Shown: positions 1 through 6,682 of the stretch, piece after piece
Layout: each line of letters begins with the position of its first letter
How positions within the stretch are numbered: position 1 is the first letter of the stretch
Assembly (NCBI GenBank): GCA_015493625.1
Contig: WGCT01000045.1
Coordinates: 1-7,684 of the forward strand
Origin: Draconibacterium sp.
GTDB taxonomy: Bacteria > Bacteroidota > Bacteroidia > Bacteroidales > Prolixibacteraceae
Direction: 5' to 3'
Length of the DNA stretch: 7,684 nt
Made by a program: the position numbers and the translations under genes
Notes under the pieces: generated by a model
What the model was told of the DNA's origin: nothing
The model's database searches: none
Seen by the model: the letters and a program-made list of their open reading frames with translations, nothing else

Positions 1-28
1 CTAGTATCTTGATTTTAAATTTTAAAAA

Positions 29-601
29 ATGAAAAAAGAGTATTATTTCGATAAACATTTCACAACTATCAATTTTTCTGAAAACACTGCTCAACCGGGT
101 GAATACGAAAACTGCACATTCGAAAACTGTAGTTTTACCGGTATCGAATTAACAGGTTTTTCATTCGACGAGTGTACATTTAATGCCTGCGACCTCAGTA
201 ATACAAAGATATTGGGAACCGCTTTTAAAGAGGCAAACTTTAATAATTGCAAATTAATAGGATTACAATTCGACCAGTGCAATCCGTTTCTTCTAAAATT
301 CCGGTTTTCAAATTGCCAATTGAACCTGTCGTCGTTTTATAAATTAAAAATTAAAGATACTCTTTTCGAAAGTTGTAGTTTACACGAAGTTGATTTTACC
401 AATGCCGACCTAAGTGGCTCGGTGTTTAACAATTGCGATTTAACGGGTGCAATATTCGATAGAACTAATCTCGAAAAAGCAGATTTTCGTTCGTCGGTTA
501 ATTTCTCCATCGACCCGGAAATTAACAGAATTTCGAAAGCCTGTTTCTCTGTTGAAACTGTTGGCGGTCTTTTAAATAAATACAATATCTTTATCGAATA
601 A
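29..601 (+). CDS. Pentapeptide-repeat protein (Qnr-sized)
   Basis: This 190-residue cytoplasmic protein has no signal peptide or membrane segment. Almost all of it, residues 25-155, follows the pentapeptide pattern A(D/N)(L/F)xx, seen here mostly as F-x-x-C-x-(F/L) units. Such repeats fold into a right-handed quadrilateral beta-helix. Cysteines at 29, 34, 49, 54, 74, 84, 96, 116 and 136 mostly fall on multiples of five, so they stack on one or two faces of the helix. The register slips by two residues between C84 and C96, which suggests a loop or bulge there. The C-terminal part (about 165-190) leaves the repeat pattern and ends in a short helix-like segment, as in the dimerising Qnr proteins. 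Family members of this size include gyrase-protecting DNA mimics (Qnr, MfpA), but nothing here proves that role. The next gene follows after 23 bases on the same strand. The start lies 28 bases from the window edge, so its promoter is mostly out of view. Confidence 0.88.
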   Translation: MKKEYYFDKHFTTINFSENTAQPGEYENCTFENCSFTGIELTGFSFDECTFNACDLSNTKILGTAFKEANFNNCKLIGLQFDQCNPFLLKFRFSNCQLNLSSFYKLKIKDTLFESCSLHEVDFTNADLSGSVFNNCDLTGAIFDRTNLEKADFRSSVNFSIDPEINRISKACFSVETVGGLLNKYNIFIE

Positions 602-624
602 CAACATTGAAACAACTATAAATT

Positions 625-1257
625 ATGAAAAACTTATTTGGTTTTATTTTTCTGTTTTTCTTTTTAACAGGAAGTAGCAGTGCACAAAGAAAATATCGGC
701 CGGAGCTTCTGTTTCGCGAAGACTGGAAAGAGATACCCGCCGAAATTCCGCTTTCGCAAAAACATGTAAATAATCCCTCGCTGCGTGTTCAGTTGTATGG
801 GGCCGGGCAAGACAGCATAAAAAAAAGCCACCACAACAAACCGGCCGACGACCCGTATTACATCTGGTCGGGACTGTGCACAGGAAACTGGATGGTTACG
901 TTAAAACATAAAACTAAAAACATCGACTTGTCGGGGTTTGCTAAAATACGGTGGCGCACGAAACAGTTCGGCTTTCGCAACCTGCATATTACACTTAAAT
1001 TGGCTAATGGAACATGGCTTATTAGCGACCTGTTCGACAGTGCCTCGAAAGACTGGAGAATTAAGGAATTTAATATTCAGGATATTGTTTGGCATAAACT
1101 CGATGCTGAGAGAATTGTTGAGACCGGAGTTGCAAAAGATGCAGACATTTCGAATGTGGAAGAGATTGGATTTACCGATTTAATGCCCGGTGGAAAATCG
1201 GCCGCCTGCTCGCGTATCGACTGGATTGAAGTGTATGCAAAACCGGTAACCCGATAA
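625..1257 (+). CDS. Secreted beta-rich protein of unknown function
   Basis: This 210-residue protein begins with a clear Sec signal peptide: MKN, then a very hydrophobic core rich in F and L, with likely signal peptidase I cleavage after SSSA at residue 20. There is no lipobox cysteine, so a soluble periplasmic or extracellular protein is expected. The mature part is rich in W, G, D and alternating hydrophobic residues. Conserved-looking blocks are LFREDW (29-34), KSHH with DDPYY (67-79), WSGLCTGNW (81-89), IRWRTKQFGFR (108-118), and IGFTDLMPGG then CSRIDWIEVY (181-204). This pattern suggests a carbohydrate-binding-like jelly roll in which the last W-I-E-V-Y strand closes the sandwich; that fold is inference. 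C85 and C195 could form a disulfide. No catalytic motif is recognised, and it is not an obvious DUF1080 or glycoside hydrolase 16 protein. Short gaps to both neighbours suggest co-transcription. Confidence 0.85.
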   Translation: MKNLFGFIFLFFFLTGSSSAQRKYRPELLFREDWKEIPAEIPLSQKHVNNPSLRVQLYGAGQDSIKKSHHNKPADDPYYIWSGLCTGNWMVTLKHKTKNIDLSGFAKIRWRTKQFGFRNLHITLKLANGTWLISDLFDSASKDWRIKEFNIQDIVWHKLDAERIVETGVAKDADISNVEEIGFTDLMPGGKSAACSRIDWIEVYAKPVTR

Positions 1258-1294
1258 TGGGTTATCTCTTTTCGATAAAATAATTCATCTCACT

Positions 1295-1765
1295 ATGGAA
1301 ACGGCTTCGATTAGCATTATAAAAAAAGAGTTAAAAAACATTGCTCCCGACGAGTTACAGGCCATTGTTACGCGACTGGCAAAATACAAAAAGGAGAATA
1401 AAGAGCTGTTAAGCTACCTGCTGTTTGATGCCTGCAACGAACAGGAATACATTGAAAATGTAAAAGCTGAAATCGACGAGCAGTTTTCGAACCTGAACCG
1501 CACCAGTTTCTATCTGGCGAAAAAAACAATTCGTAAAGTTTTAAAAACCACAAACAAATACATCCGTTTTTCGGGTTCGAAAGAGACCGAAATTCAACTG
1601 CGAATCTACTTTTGCCAAAAATTAAAAACCTCAGGATTAAATTACAAAGCAAGTCGCGTTGTTTTTAATATATACATTAACCAAATAAAACGAATTAACA
1701 AAGTGCTCTCGATGTTGCACGAAGATTTGCAGTACGACTACCGCGAAGAGGTGGAGAACCTGTAA
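1295..1765 (+). CDS. Conserved hypothetical all-helical protein
   Basis: I do not recognise the family of this 156-residue protein. It has no signal peptide, membrane segment or known catalytic motif. It is lysine- and glutamate-rich and appears to be all alpha-helical. An N-terminal helix pair covers residues 5-45, including a DELQAIV stretch. A central basic helix lies at 72-90 (KKTIRKVLKTTNKYIR), and a C-terminal pair lies at about 98-140, ending in an acidic tail (DLQYDYREEVENL region). The basic central helix could bind nucleic acid or ribosomal surfaces, but that is speculation. It sits 37 bases after the secreted protein gene and 41 bases before ettA on the same strand, so it is probably transcribed with ettA. 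Codon use matches the neighbours, which supports a real gene over a spurious frame. Confidence 0.8.
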   Translation: METASISIIKKELKNIAPDELQAIVTRLAKYKKENKELLSYLLFDACNEQEYIENVKAEIDEQFSNLNRTSFYLAKKTIRKVLKTTNKYIRFSGSKETEIQLRIYFCQKLKTSGLNYKASRVVFNIYINQIKRINKVLSMLHEDLQYDYREEVENL

Positions 1766-1806
1766 ATACACTCAATCTATTTTATTTTATCTAAAATTTC
1801 AGAAAA

Positions 1807-3492
1807 ATGAGCGACGATAAAAAAATTATTTTCTCAATGTACAAAGTGAGTAAGACCTACCCACCCAATAAAACGGTAATTAAAGATATTTCTCTCTCGT
1901 TTTTTCTTGGAGCTAAAATCGGAATTATCGGACTTAACGGCTCGGGAAAATCTACTCTGCTAAAAATTATTGCCGGACAAGATAAATCGTTTAACGGAGA
2001 GTTGGTTTTTGCACCGGGTTATTCGGTGGGGTTGCTCGAACAAGAGCCACAACTCGACGAAAACAAAACCGTTAAAGAAATTGTGCAGGAAGGTGTTCAG
2101 GATACCATTGATGTGTTGGCACGGTACGAGGAAATTAACAGTGAATTCGGGCTTCCCGAAGTTTACGAAAACCCCGACACGATGGAAAAACTAATGAACG
2201 AACAAGCGCAGCTTCAAGAAAAAATAGACCAGTTAGATGCCTGGAATCTCGACAGCAAACTGGAACGTGCTATGGACGCTCTCCAGTGCCCACCAAACGA
2301 GCAGCCGGTAAATGAACTCTCGGGAGGAGAACGACGCCGCGTTGCCCTCTGCCGTTTACTGTTGCAGGAGCCCGATATTTTACTGCTCGACGAGCCCACC
2401 AACCACCTCGATGCAGAAAGTATTCAGTGGTTAGAAATGCACCTCGCCCAATACAAAGGAACGGTAATTAGTATTACACACGACCGCTATTTTCTCGACA
2501 ACGTTGCCGGTTGGATTTTAGAACTCGACCGAGGAATGGGAATTCCGTGGAAAGGGAATTATACATCGTGGCTCGAACAGAAAACAAAACGCCTGGAACA
2601 GGAAGAGAAAGGACATTCGAAACGACGAAAAACGCTGGAACGAGAACTGGAATGGGTGCGGATGGCTCCAAAAGCACGCCACGCAAAATCAAAAGCACGG
2701 CTAAATGCTTACGACAAGCTACTAAACGAAGAGGCCAATAAAAAAGAGGAAAAACTCGAAATATTTATTCCCAACGGTCCGCGTCTGGGCAACAAAGTGG
2801 TAGAGATGGAAAGTGTTTCGAAAGGATTTAACGACAAAATACTATTCGAAGAGCTTACTTTTAAACTTCCGCCGGCAGGTATTATTGGAGTAATTGGGCC
2901 AAACGGGGCAGGAAAAACAACACTCTTTAAGCTTATTATGAAACAGTTGGAAGCCGATGCCGGAAAAATAGAAATTGGCGATACCGTAAAAATTAGTTAT
3001 GTAGATCAAACCCACGAATCTATCGACCCCGACAAAACGGTTTTTGAAGTAATTTCGGGTGGAACAGAAACTATTCTGTTAGGAAACAAACAGGCCAATG
3101 CTCGTGCTTATGCAGGTCGCTTTAACTTTAACGGCTCCAATCAGGAGAAAAAATGCGGAGTTCTCTCGGGCGGAGAGCGAAACCGTTTACACCTTGCTCT
3201 GGCACTAAAAGCCGAAGGCAATTTGCTGCTTTTAGACGAACCCACAAACGACATCGACGTAAATACGTTACGTGCTCTCGAAGAGGGACTGGAAGCGTTT
3301 GCAGGTTGCGCCGTAGTTATTTCGCACGACCGGTGGTTTCTCGACCGCATTGCTACACATATTCTTGCATTCGAAGGTAACTCACAGGTTTTCTTTTTCG
3401 AAGGTTCATTCTCGGAATACGAAGAAAACCGTAAAAAAAGAATGGGCAGAGAAACCCCCAAACGATTTAAATACAAGAGGTTAATAAAATAG
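1807..3492 (+). CDS. ettA: Energy-dependent translational throttle protein EttA (ABC-F ATPase)
   Basis: This cytoplasmic 561-residue ABC-F protein binds the ribosomal E site and, in the E. coli homologue (about 555 residues), gates entry into elongation according to the ATP/ADP ratio. It has two nucleotide-binding domains and no membrane part. Domain 1 has Walker A GLNGSGKST (42-50), signature LSGGE (171-175), Walker B LLLDEPTNHLD with catalytic E196, and H-loop THD (224-226). The arm subdomain that distinguishes EttA falls at about 95-140. The linker with the P-site tRNA-interacting motif spans about 243-320 and is rich in K, R and E, including WVRMAPKARHAKSKAR. Domain 2 has Walker A GPNGAGKTT (364-372), LSGGE (453-457), Walker B with E478, and SHD (506-508). 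The C-terminal FEGSFSEYEENRKKR and KRFKYKR tail is typical of EttA. All catalytic residues are present and the length is normal, so it should be functional. The start agrees with the family N-terminus. Confidence 0.97.
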   Translation: MSDDKKIIFSMYKVSKTYPPNKTVIKDISLSFFLGAKIGIIGLNGSGKSTLLKIIAGQDKSFNGELVFAPGYSVGLLEQEPQLDENKTVKEIVQEGVQDTIDVLARYEEINSEFGLPEVYENPDTMEKLMNEQAQLQEKIDQLDAWNLDSKLERAMDALQCPPNEQPVNELSGGERRRVALCRLLLQEPDILLLDEPTNHLDAESIQWLEMHLAQYKGTVISITHDRYFLDNVAGWILELDRGMGIPWKGNYTSWLEQKTKRLEQEEKGHSKRRKTLERELEWVRMAPKARHAKSKARLNAYDKLLNEEANKKEEKLEIFIPNGPRLGNKVVEMESVSKGFNDKILFEELTFKLPPAGIIGVIGPNGAGKTTLFKLIMKQLEADAGKIEIGDTVKISYVDQTHESIDPDKTVFEVISGGTETILLGNKQANARAYAGRFNFNGSNQEKKCGVLSGGERNRLHLALALKAEGNLLLLDEPTNDIDVNTLRALEEGLEAFAGCAVVISHDRWFLDRIATHILAFEGNSQVFFFEGSFSEYEENRKKRMGRETPKRFKYKRLIK

Positions 3493-3538
3493 CAGAATTC
3501 AATAGAGCAGGTGCAATTCTCAAAAAAAATGGTACATC

Positions 3539-3565
3539 TGTAACAATCTAAGAATGCCGTCGTCA
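3539..3565 (+). promoter_or_regulatory. Candidate ECF-type autoregulatory promoter
   Basis: TGTAAC (3539-3544) is followed after exactly 16 bases by CGTCA (3561-3565). This matches the general ECF pattern of an AAC-containing -35 element and a CGTC -10 element with 16-base spacing. A second CGTC at 3558 gives only 13 bases and is less likely. Position directly before an ECF sigma gene suggests autoregulation. Transcription would start near 3571, downstream of the nominal ATG at 3554. This is motif reading only, with no measured start site. Confidence 0.5.
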
Positions 3566-4141
3566 TTCATTCAGAGTTTTAAAATTTTGAATACACTTTA
3601 CAAAAACATACATCAGGAGATTATCGACCGGTGCAGAGAAGGGAACAGGCAGTCGCAGTCGCAGTTGTACAAGCTATACTACAAAGCTATGTACAGTGTA
3701 AGCTTCCGAATATTGAATGACAGGATGGAAGCCGAAGATGTGATGCAGGAGGCATTTTTAAGTGCATTCAGAAATATAGAAAACTACAAAGGCGAAGTGA
3801 GTTTTGGTGCGTGGCTAAAAAGAATTGTTGTAAACCGTTCGCTCGACCAGTTAAAAAAACGAAGAATTAAGTTTGAAGAAGTAACTGAAAAAACAGCACA
3901 AATTAGCGAAAGCGAGATGGAAACAACTGCCGTAAATATTCAAACAGTTAAAGAGGCAATACAAGATTTGCCCGACGGGTACAGAGTTGTGTTAAGTCTG
4001 TTTTTAATTGAAGGCTACGACCACAAAGAGATTAGCTCGATACTGGGCATAACAAACTCGTCGTCGCGAACGCAACTGCTACGAGCGAAAAACAAATTAA
4101 GAAATAGTTTGGCCGGTAAAGAGCTTTTTTTGAACAACTAA
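3554..4141 (+). CDS. ECF-family RNA polymerase sigma factor
   Basis: This 195-residue (as called) group 4 sigma factor redirects RNA polymerase to a stress or envelope regulon. The sigma-2 domain covers about residues 34-104: LYKLYYKAMYSVSFRIL, then the core-binding DAED-like segment EAEDVMQEAF (59-68), then the -10-recognising part with FGAWLKRIVVNRSLDQLKKRR (84-104). A variable linker follows at 105-130. Sigma-4 spans about 131-184, with the LPDGYRVV entry and helix-turn-helix residues DHKEISSILGITNSSSRTQLLRAKNKLR. There is no C-terminal extension. The first ~18 residues (MPSSFIQSFK...) fit no sigma domain, and the ATG at 3554 lies inside a candidate ECF promoter, so the true start may be TTG 3587 (residue 12) or even ATA 3608 (residue 19, just before HQEIIDRC). 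It is followed after 11 bases by an anti-sigma-like gene, so it is almost certainly controlled by sequestration. Confidence 0.93.
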   Translation: MPSSFIQSFKILNTLYKNIHQEIIDRCREGNRQSQSQLYKLYYKAMYSVSFRILNDRMEAEDVMQEAFLSAFRNIENYKGEVSFGAWLKRIVVNRSLDQLKKRRIKFEEVTEKTAQISESEMETTAVNIQTVKEAIQDLPDGYRVVLSLFLIEGYDHKEISSILGITNSSSRTQLLRAKNKLRNSLAGKELFLNN

Positions 4142-4152
4142 AATGAAGGAGA

Positions 4153-4737
4153 ATGAAGAAAAATGATAAAATAGAAGAGCTGATTTTTAACAACCGAGAG
4201 CAGTTAAATGAGTTAGAGCCGGATGAGGGACATTTCGAACGATTCGAAACGAAACTTGAAAATCTGCATAAAAAGAGACATTTCTCTTTCAATATCATTT
4301 GGAAAGTGGCTGCTGCCGCAGTTTTTATTCTACTTTTAACAAATCAGGCATATCTCTACTTCTCACCCAATTCGGAGATTTCGTTCTTTTCATCCAAAAA
4401 AACAAATTCGGTTACATTGGCATCGGTTTCGCCAAAATACAAAGAAGTGGAGTTTTATTTTACAAATGCCATTAATGTTGAACTCGAACAGTGGAACACC
4501 CTAAAAAGCAAAGGATTACTCTCGAAAGAAGAGCAAAATATGATGAACAACGAGTTAAATGAATTTGAAAACCGATACAAAGAGATTCAAAAAGACCTGG
4601 CCGCCAACCCCAACGACAAACGGGTAATTAATGCAATGCTCGAATATTACCGCGCAAAACTTAGCGTACTAAATATGATTGTAAAGAAACTGGAAGAAGT
4701 AAAACAAAAGAAAAATAATTATGAAACGAACATTTAA
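4153..4737 (+). CDS. Single-span anti-sigma-factor-like membrane protein
   Basis: This 194-residue protein is probably the anti-sigma factor of the preceding ECF sigma gene. The cytoplasmic N-terminus (1-47) contains EPDEGHFERFETKL (22-35), a motif I associate with Bacteroidota anti-sigma-like proteins encoded after ECF sigma genes. One membrane helix follows at about 48-70 (IIWKVAAAAVFILLL...AYLYF). The outer part, about 95-190, is charged and strongly helical, with heptad-like spacing that suggests a coiled-coil sensor. The protein contains no cysteine, so it is not a zinc-binding (HxxxCxxC) anti-sigma factor. The assignment therefore rests on position, topology and the short motif. It starts 11 bases after the sigma stop; AAGGAG at 4146-4151 is only one base from the ATG, too close for an ordinary Shine-Dalgarno. 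Its 3' end overlaps the adhesin gene by 17 bases, which points to translational coupling. Confidence 0.82.
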   Translation: MKKNDKIEELIFNNREQLNELEPDEGHFERFETKLENLHKKRHFSFNIIWKVAAAAVFILLLTNQAYLYFSPNSEISFFSSKKTNSVTLASVSPKYKEVEFYFTNAINVELEQWNTLKSKGLLSKEEQNMMNNELNEFENRYKEIQKDLAANPNDKRVINAMLEYYRAKLSVLNMIVKKLEEVKQKKNNYETNI

Positions 4738-5758
4738 ATTTTTAGCAACCCTGTTTTTTATTGCGATTTTATCAATTGGCACTTCGGCTTTTGCCGAAGA
4801 AAAAACAAAAGAATTTCACGAAACGTGGAAAGCAAGCAGTATCGAATCGGTTTGGATAACAAACAAATTTGGTAAAGTAAAAGTGAAAAACGACGGTGGC
4901 AACGAAATTACCATCGACGTAGTTGTTACCATTGAAGCACGCAACGAAAAACGTGCGAACGAACTACTCGACAAAATTGATGTACTGTTTAGCCGCAACG
5001 GTACCGTTTTAAAAGCGGCAACTTCAATTGAAAACGACTTTAAATGTCAACAAAAATTCAGCATCGACTATGTAGTAAATGTTTCGGAAGATAAAAATTT
5101 GAAAATATCGAATAAATATGGAAATACCATTGTAAATAAACTTACCGGAAATGGAGATTTTAACATTCAGTACGGAAACTTTACGGCCAACGAACTTTTA
5201 GGTGAAAAGACGAGAATTGCTCTGGCTTACGGAAATTCTACCATTGGGTCGGCAGCCGACTTATCGGTTCAGGTAAAATATTCGCCCATTAGTTTGGGCG
5301 ATGTAAAAAACCTGCGACTTCAATCGAAATATTCCGACATTTCGGTTGACGAAGCAGTTGCAATTAAGGTAGACTCGAAATACGATAAACTTGCTTTCGA
5401 TAATGTTGAGAGCGTTAGCGCAGAGACAAAATACAGCCACTTAAGAATTGCCGAACTGGCAAAAAAATTAATTATCGATGCGGGCTACGGAAGCGTTAAA
5501 GTTGATGAAATTGCAACCGGATTCGAAGAAATCTCGATAACCAACAGTTATGGACAAATTTCGTTAGGTTTTACCGGTGCAAACTACGCCGTCGATGCAA
5601 GTTGTAACTACTGCAACATCTCGTATCCCGAAAATAAATTTGCAGGCAACAAAATAAAAGAGAACAACACACGAAGTATTAAAGGAACTATTGGCAACGG
5701 TAAGGAAGGCAAAGTATATATTCGCAGCCGTTACGGCGATATAAAACTTAGAGATTAA
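4721..5758 (+). CDS. Exported DUF4097-like beta-helix adhesin of the sigma operon
   Basis: This 345-residue protein has a Sec signal peptide (MKRTFKFLATLFFIAIL...) with likely cleavage after AFA at residue 25. It has no lipobox, so it should be periplasmic or surface-exposed. After a beta-rich N-terminal region (about 40-125), the rest is a series of short strands of the type K-Y-(G/S)-x-(I/L)-x-(V/L). Tyrosines recur at 133, 151, 170, 187, 204, 221, 238, 256, 277 and 297, and again at 338, typical of DUF4097/head-GIN-like beta-solenoid proteins. An early ITNKFGKVKVKN unit near residue 50 has the same shape. C109, C295 and C298 are the only cysteines of the mature chain; the last two form CNYC. 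The start overlaps the anti-sigma gene by 17 bases in another frame. In this position it may be the signal-sensing or output component of the sigma circuit. Its ligand is unknown. Confidence 0.88.
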   Translation: MKRTFKFLATLFFIAILSIGTSAFAEEKTKEFHETWKASSIESVWITNKFGKVKVKNDGGNEITIDVVVTIEARNEKRANELLDKIDVLFSRNGTVLKAATSIENDFKCQQKFSIDYVVNVSEDKNLKISNKYGNTIVNKLTGNGDFNIQYGNFTANELLGEKTRIALAYGNSTIGSAADLSVQVKYSPISLGDVKNLRLQSKYSDISVDEAVAIKVDSKYDKLAFDNVESVSAETKYSHLRIAELAKKLIIDAGYGSVKVDEIATGFEEISITNSYGQISLGFTGANYAVDASCNYCNISYPENKFAGNKIKENNTRSIKGTIGNGKEGKVYIRSRYGDIKLRD

Positions 5759-5759
5759 C

Positions 5760-5783
5760 AGGCTTTATCAGCGAATTAAGCCT
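5760..5783. terminator. Weak hairpin between convergent genes
   Basis: AGGCTT (5760-5765) and AAGCCT (5778-5783) are perfectly complementary and enclose a 12-base loop. They almost fill the 24-base gap between the adhesin stop and the glycosyltransferase stop. The position suits a bidirectional terminator, but the stem is only six pairs and neither side has a strong T tract, so this is tentative. Confidence 0.3.
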
Positions 5784-6682
5784 CATTTATGAAGTGTTGA
5801 GTAGTATCCCACTTTATACAAGTCGAATAAAAACAAACGGGGCGATTTTCCCAACAAGTTTTTCTCGATGATTCGATGAAATGATTTGTAAAAGAAACGC
5901 AAAAAAAGTTGAGGAAAATATCTCCTGATTTTTAAATAACCGTTTAAAAAATTTACCTGCTCTGTAAATTCGGGATTGTTACCAAGCAGGTCGTGGGTAA
6001 TTTTATAAAGATTTTCGAGCGCAATTTTTGTCTTATTTAAAAACGCAGAAGAGTCTTCGAGTCCGGTGTGTTCCACAGGGTTATCGATATGGAAAATTTC
6101 AATTCCATTCTTAAACAGGTCGTACCCCAGCAATGTATCTTCGTGGCCATAATTACGAATATCTTCTCGAAACCCGATTCGGTTAAAAACCTCTTTTTCA
6201 ATTAAAAAGTTATTCGAAGTAATAATAAATCCTTTTTTATTGTTGCGAGTTTCTGCCGGAACGGCCTCTCGATTTGTTCCATAGAACCAACGTAAATATT
6301 TTTTCGAATCTTCGGGAGGTTCAGTTTTATAGGCGGTTCCACCACACAAAACCCGGTTGGTTTTAGTACTCGTTAAATAGTTCTCCAAATATCCATCGGT
6401 TACAATTTCCGAATCGGCATCGATAAAAAGCAGGTATTTAAACTGCGCTTCCTTCCCCATTTTATTCCGAATGGCCGAACGCCCTATATTTTTAGCAAGC
6501 TCAATATAAACCACATTCGAGTGGTTCGAAATACTACGGTTTATGTTTTTCCACTCTGCATCAGAACCATCGTCGTAAACTCTTATTTCGAAAGCAATAT
6601 CGAGTATTTGAGCCTGCTTAATTAATTGCAGAACCAATTTTTGAACGTCGAAATTAAAAACCGGAATATTTATTGACAGCAT
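5783..6682 (-). CDS. Family 2 glycosyltransferase (GT-A fold)
   Basis: This 299-residue enzyme should transfer a sugar from a nucleotide-sugar donor to an envelope or exported glycan. The donor and acceptor cannot be read from sequence. It starts directly with the first Rossmann strand (LSINIPVFNF), followed by nucleotide-binding DDGS (37-40), AKNIGRSAIRN (63-73, the common GT2 N-x-G-x-x-x-A-R-N block), and the metal-binding DAD at 88-90 in LLFIDADSE. The acceptor and catalytic side has NNFLI (157-161) and GHEDTLLGYDL (179-189), the ED motif seen in polysaccharide synthase-like GT2 proteins, then HTGLED (205-210). The C-terminal 70 residues are basic and aromatic-rich (RRYFPQLFLRFFYKSFHR) and could form an amphipathic membrane-associating segment; there is no real transmembrane helix. 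It is convergent with the adhesin gene and divergent from the next gene, and it has no visible partners in a glycan cluster here. Confidence 0.92.
   Translation of the reverse strand: MLSINIPVFNFDVQKLVLQLIKQAQILDIAFEIRVYDDGSDAEWKNINRSISNHSNVVYIELAKNIGRSAIRNKMGKEAQFKYLLFIDADSEIVTDGYLENYLTSTKTNRVLCGGTAYKTEPPEDSKKYLRWFYGTNREAVPAETRNNKKGFIITSNNFLIEKEVFNRIGFREDIRNYGHEDTLLGYDLFKNGIEIFHIDNPVEHTGLEDSSAFLNKTKIALENLYKITHDLLGNNPEFTEQVNFLNGYLKIRRYFPQLFLRFFYKSFHRIIEKNLLGKSPRLFLFDLYKVGYYSTLHK

Noticed and set aside
1..28. Possible promoter TATCTTG at the window start
   Set aside because: It is one T short of the TAnnTTTG consensus, and the upstream context is cut off by the window edge.
3494..3520. Inverted repeat AGAATT/AATTCT after ettA, a possible terminator
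   Set aside because: The six-pair AT-rich stem has a 15-base loop and is followed by an A tract, not T, on the plus strand, so it is unlikely to terminate ettA transcription.
3141..3566. 141-codon minus-strand open frame opposite the end of ettA
   Set aside because: It is antisense to the conserved second ATPase domain of EttA, and its serine/arginine-rich product looks like a shadow of the codon use there.
4143..4166. Seven-codon open frame (MKENEEK) just after the sigma stop, overlapping the anti-sigma start
   Set aside because: It is very short and low in complexity. It might couple translation, but there is no evidence that it is translated.
5603..5625. Second TGTAAC followed by a CGT inside the adhesin gene
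   Set aside because: The spacing is about 13 bases, the -10 match is incomplete, and it lies within a coding region with no gene start downstream.
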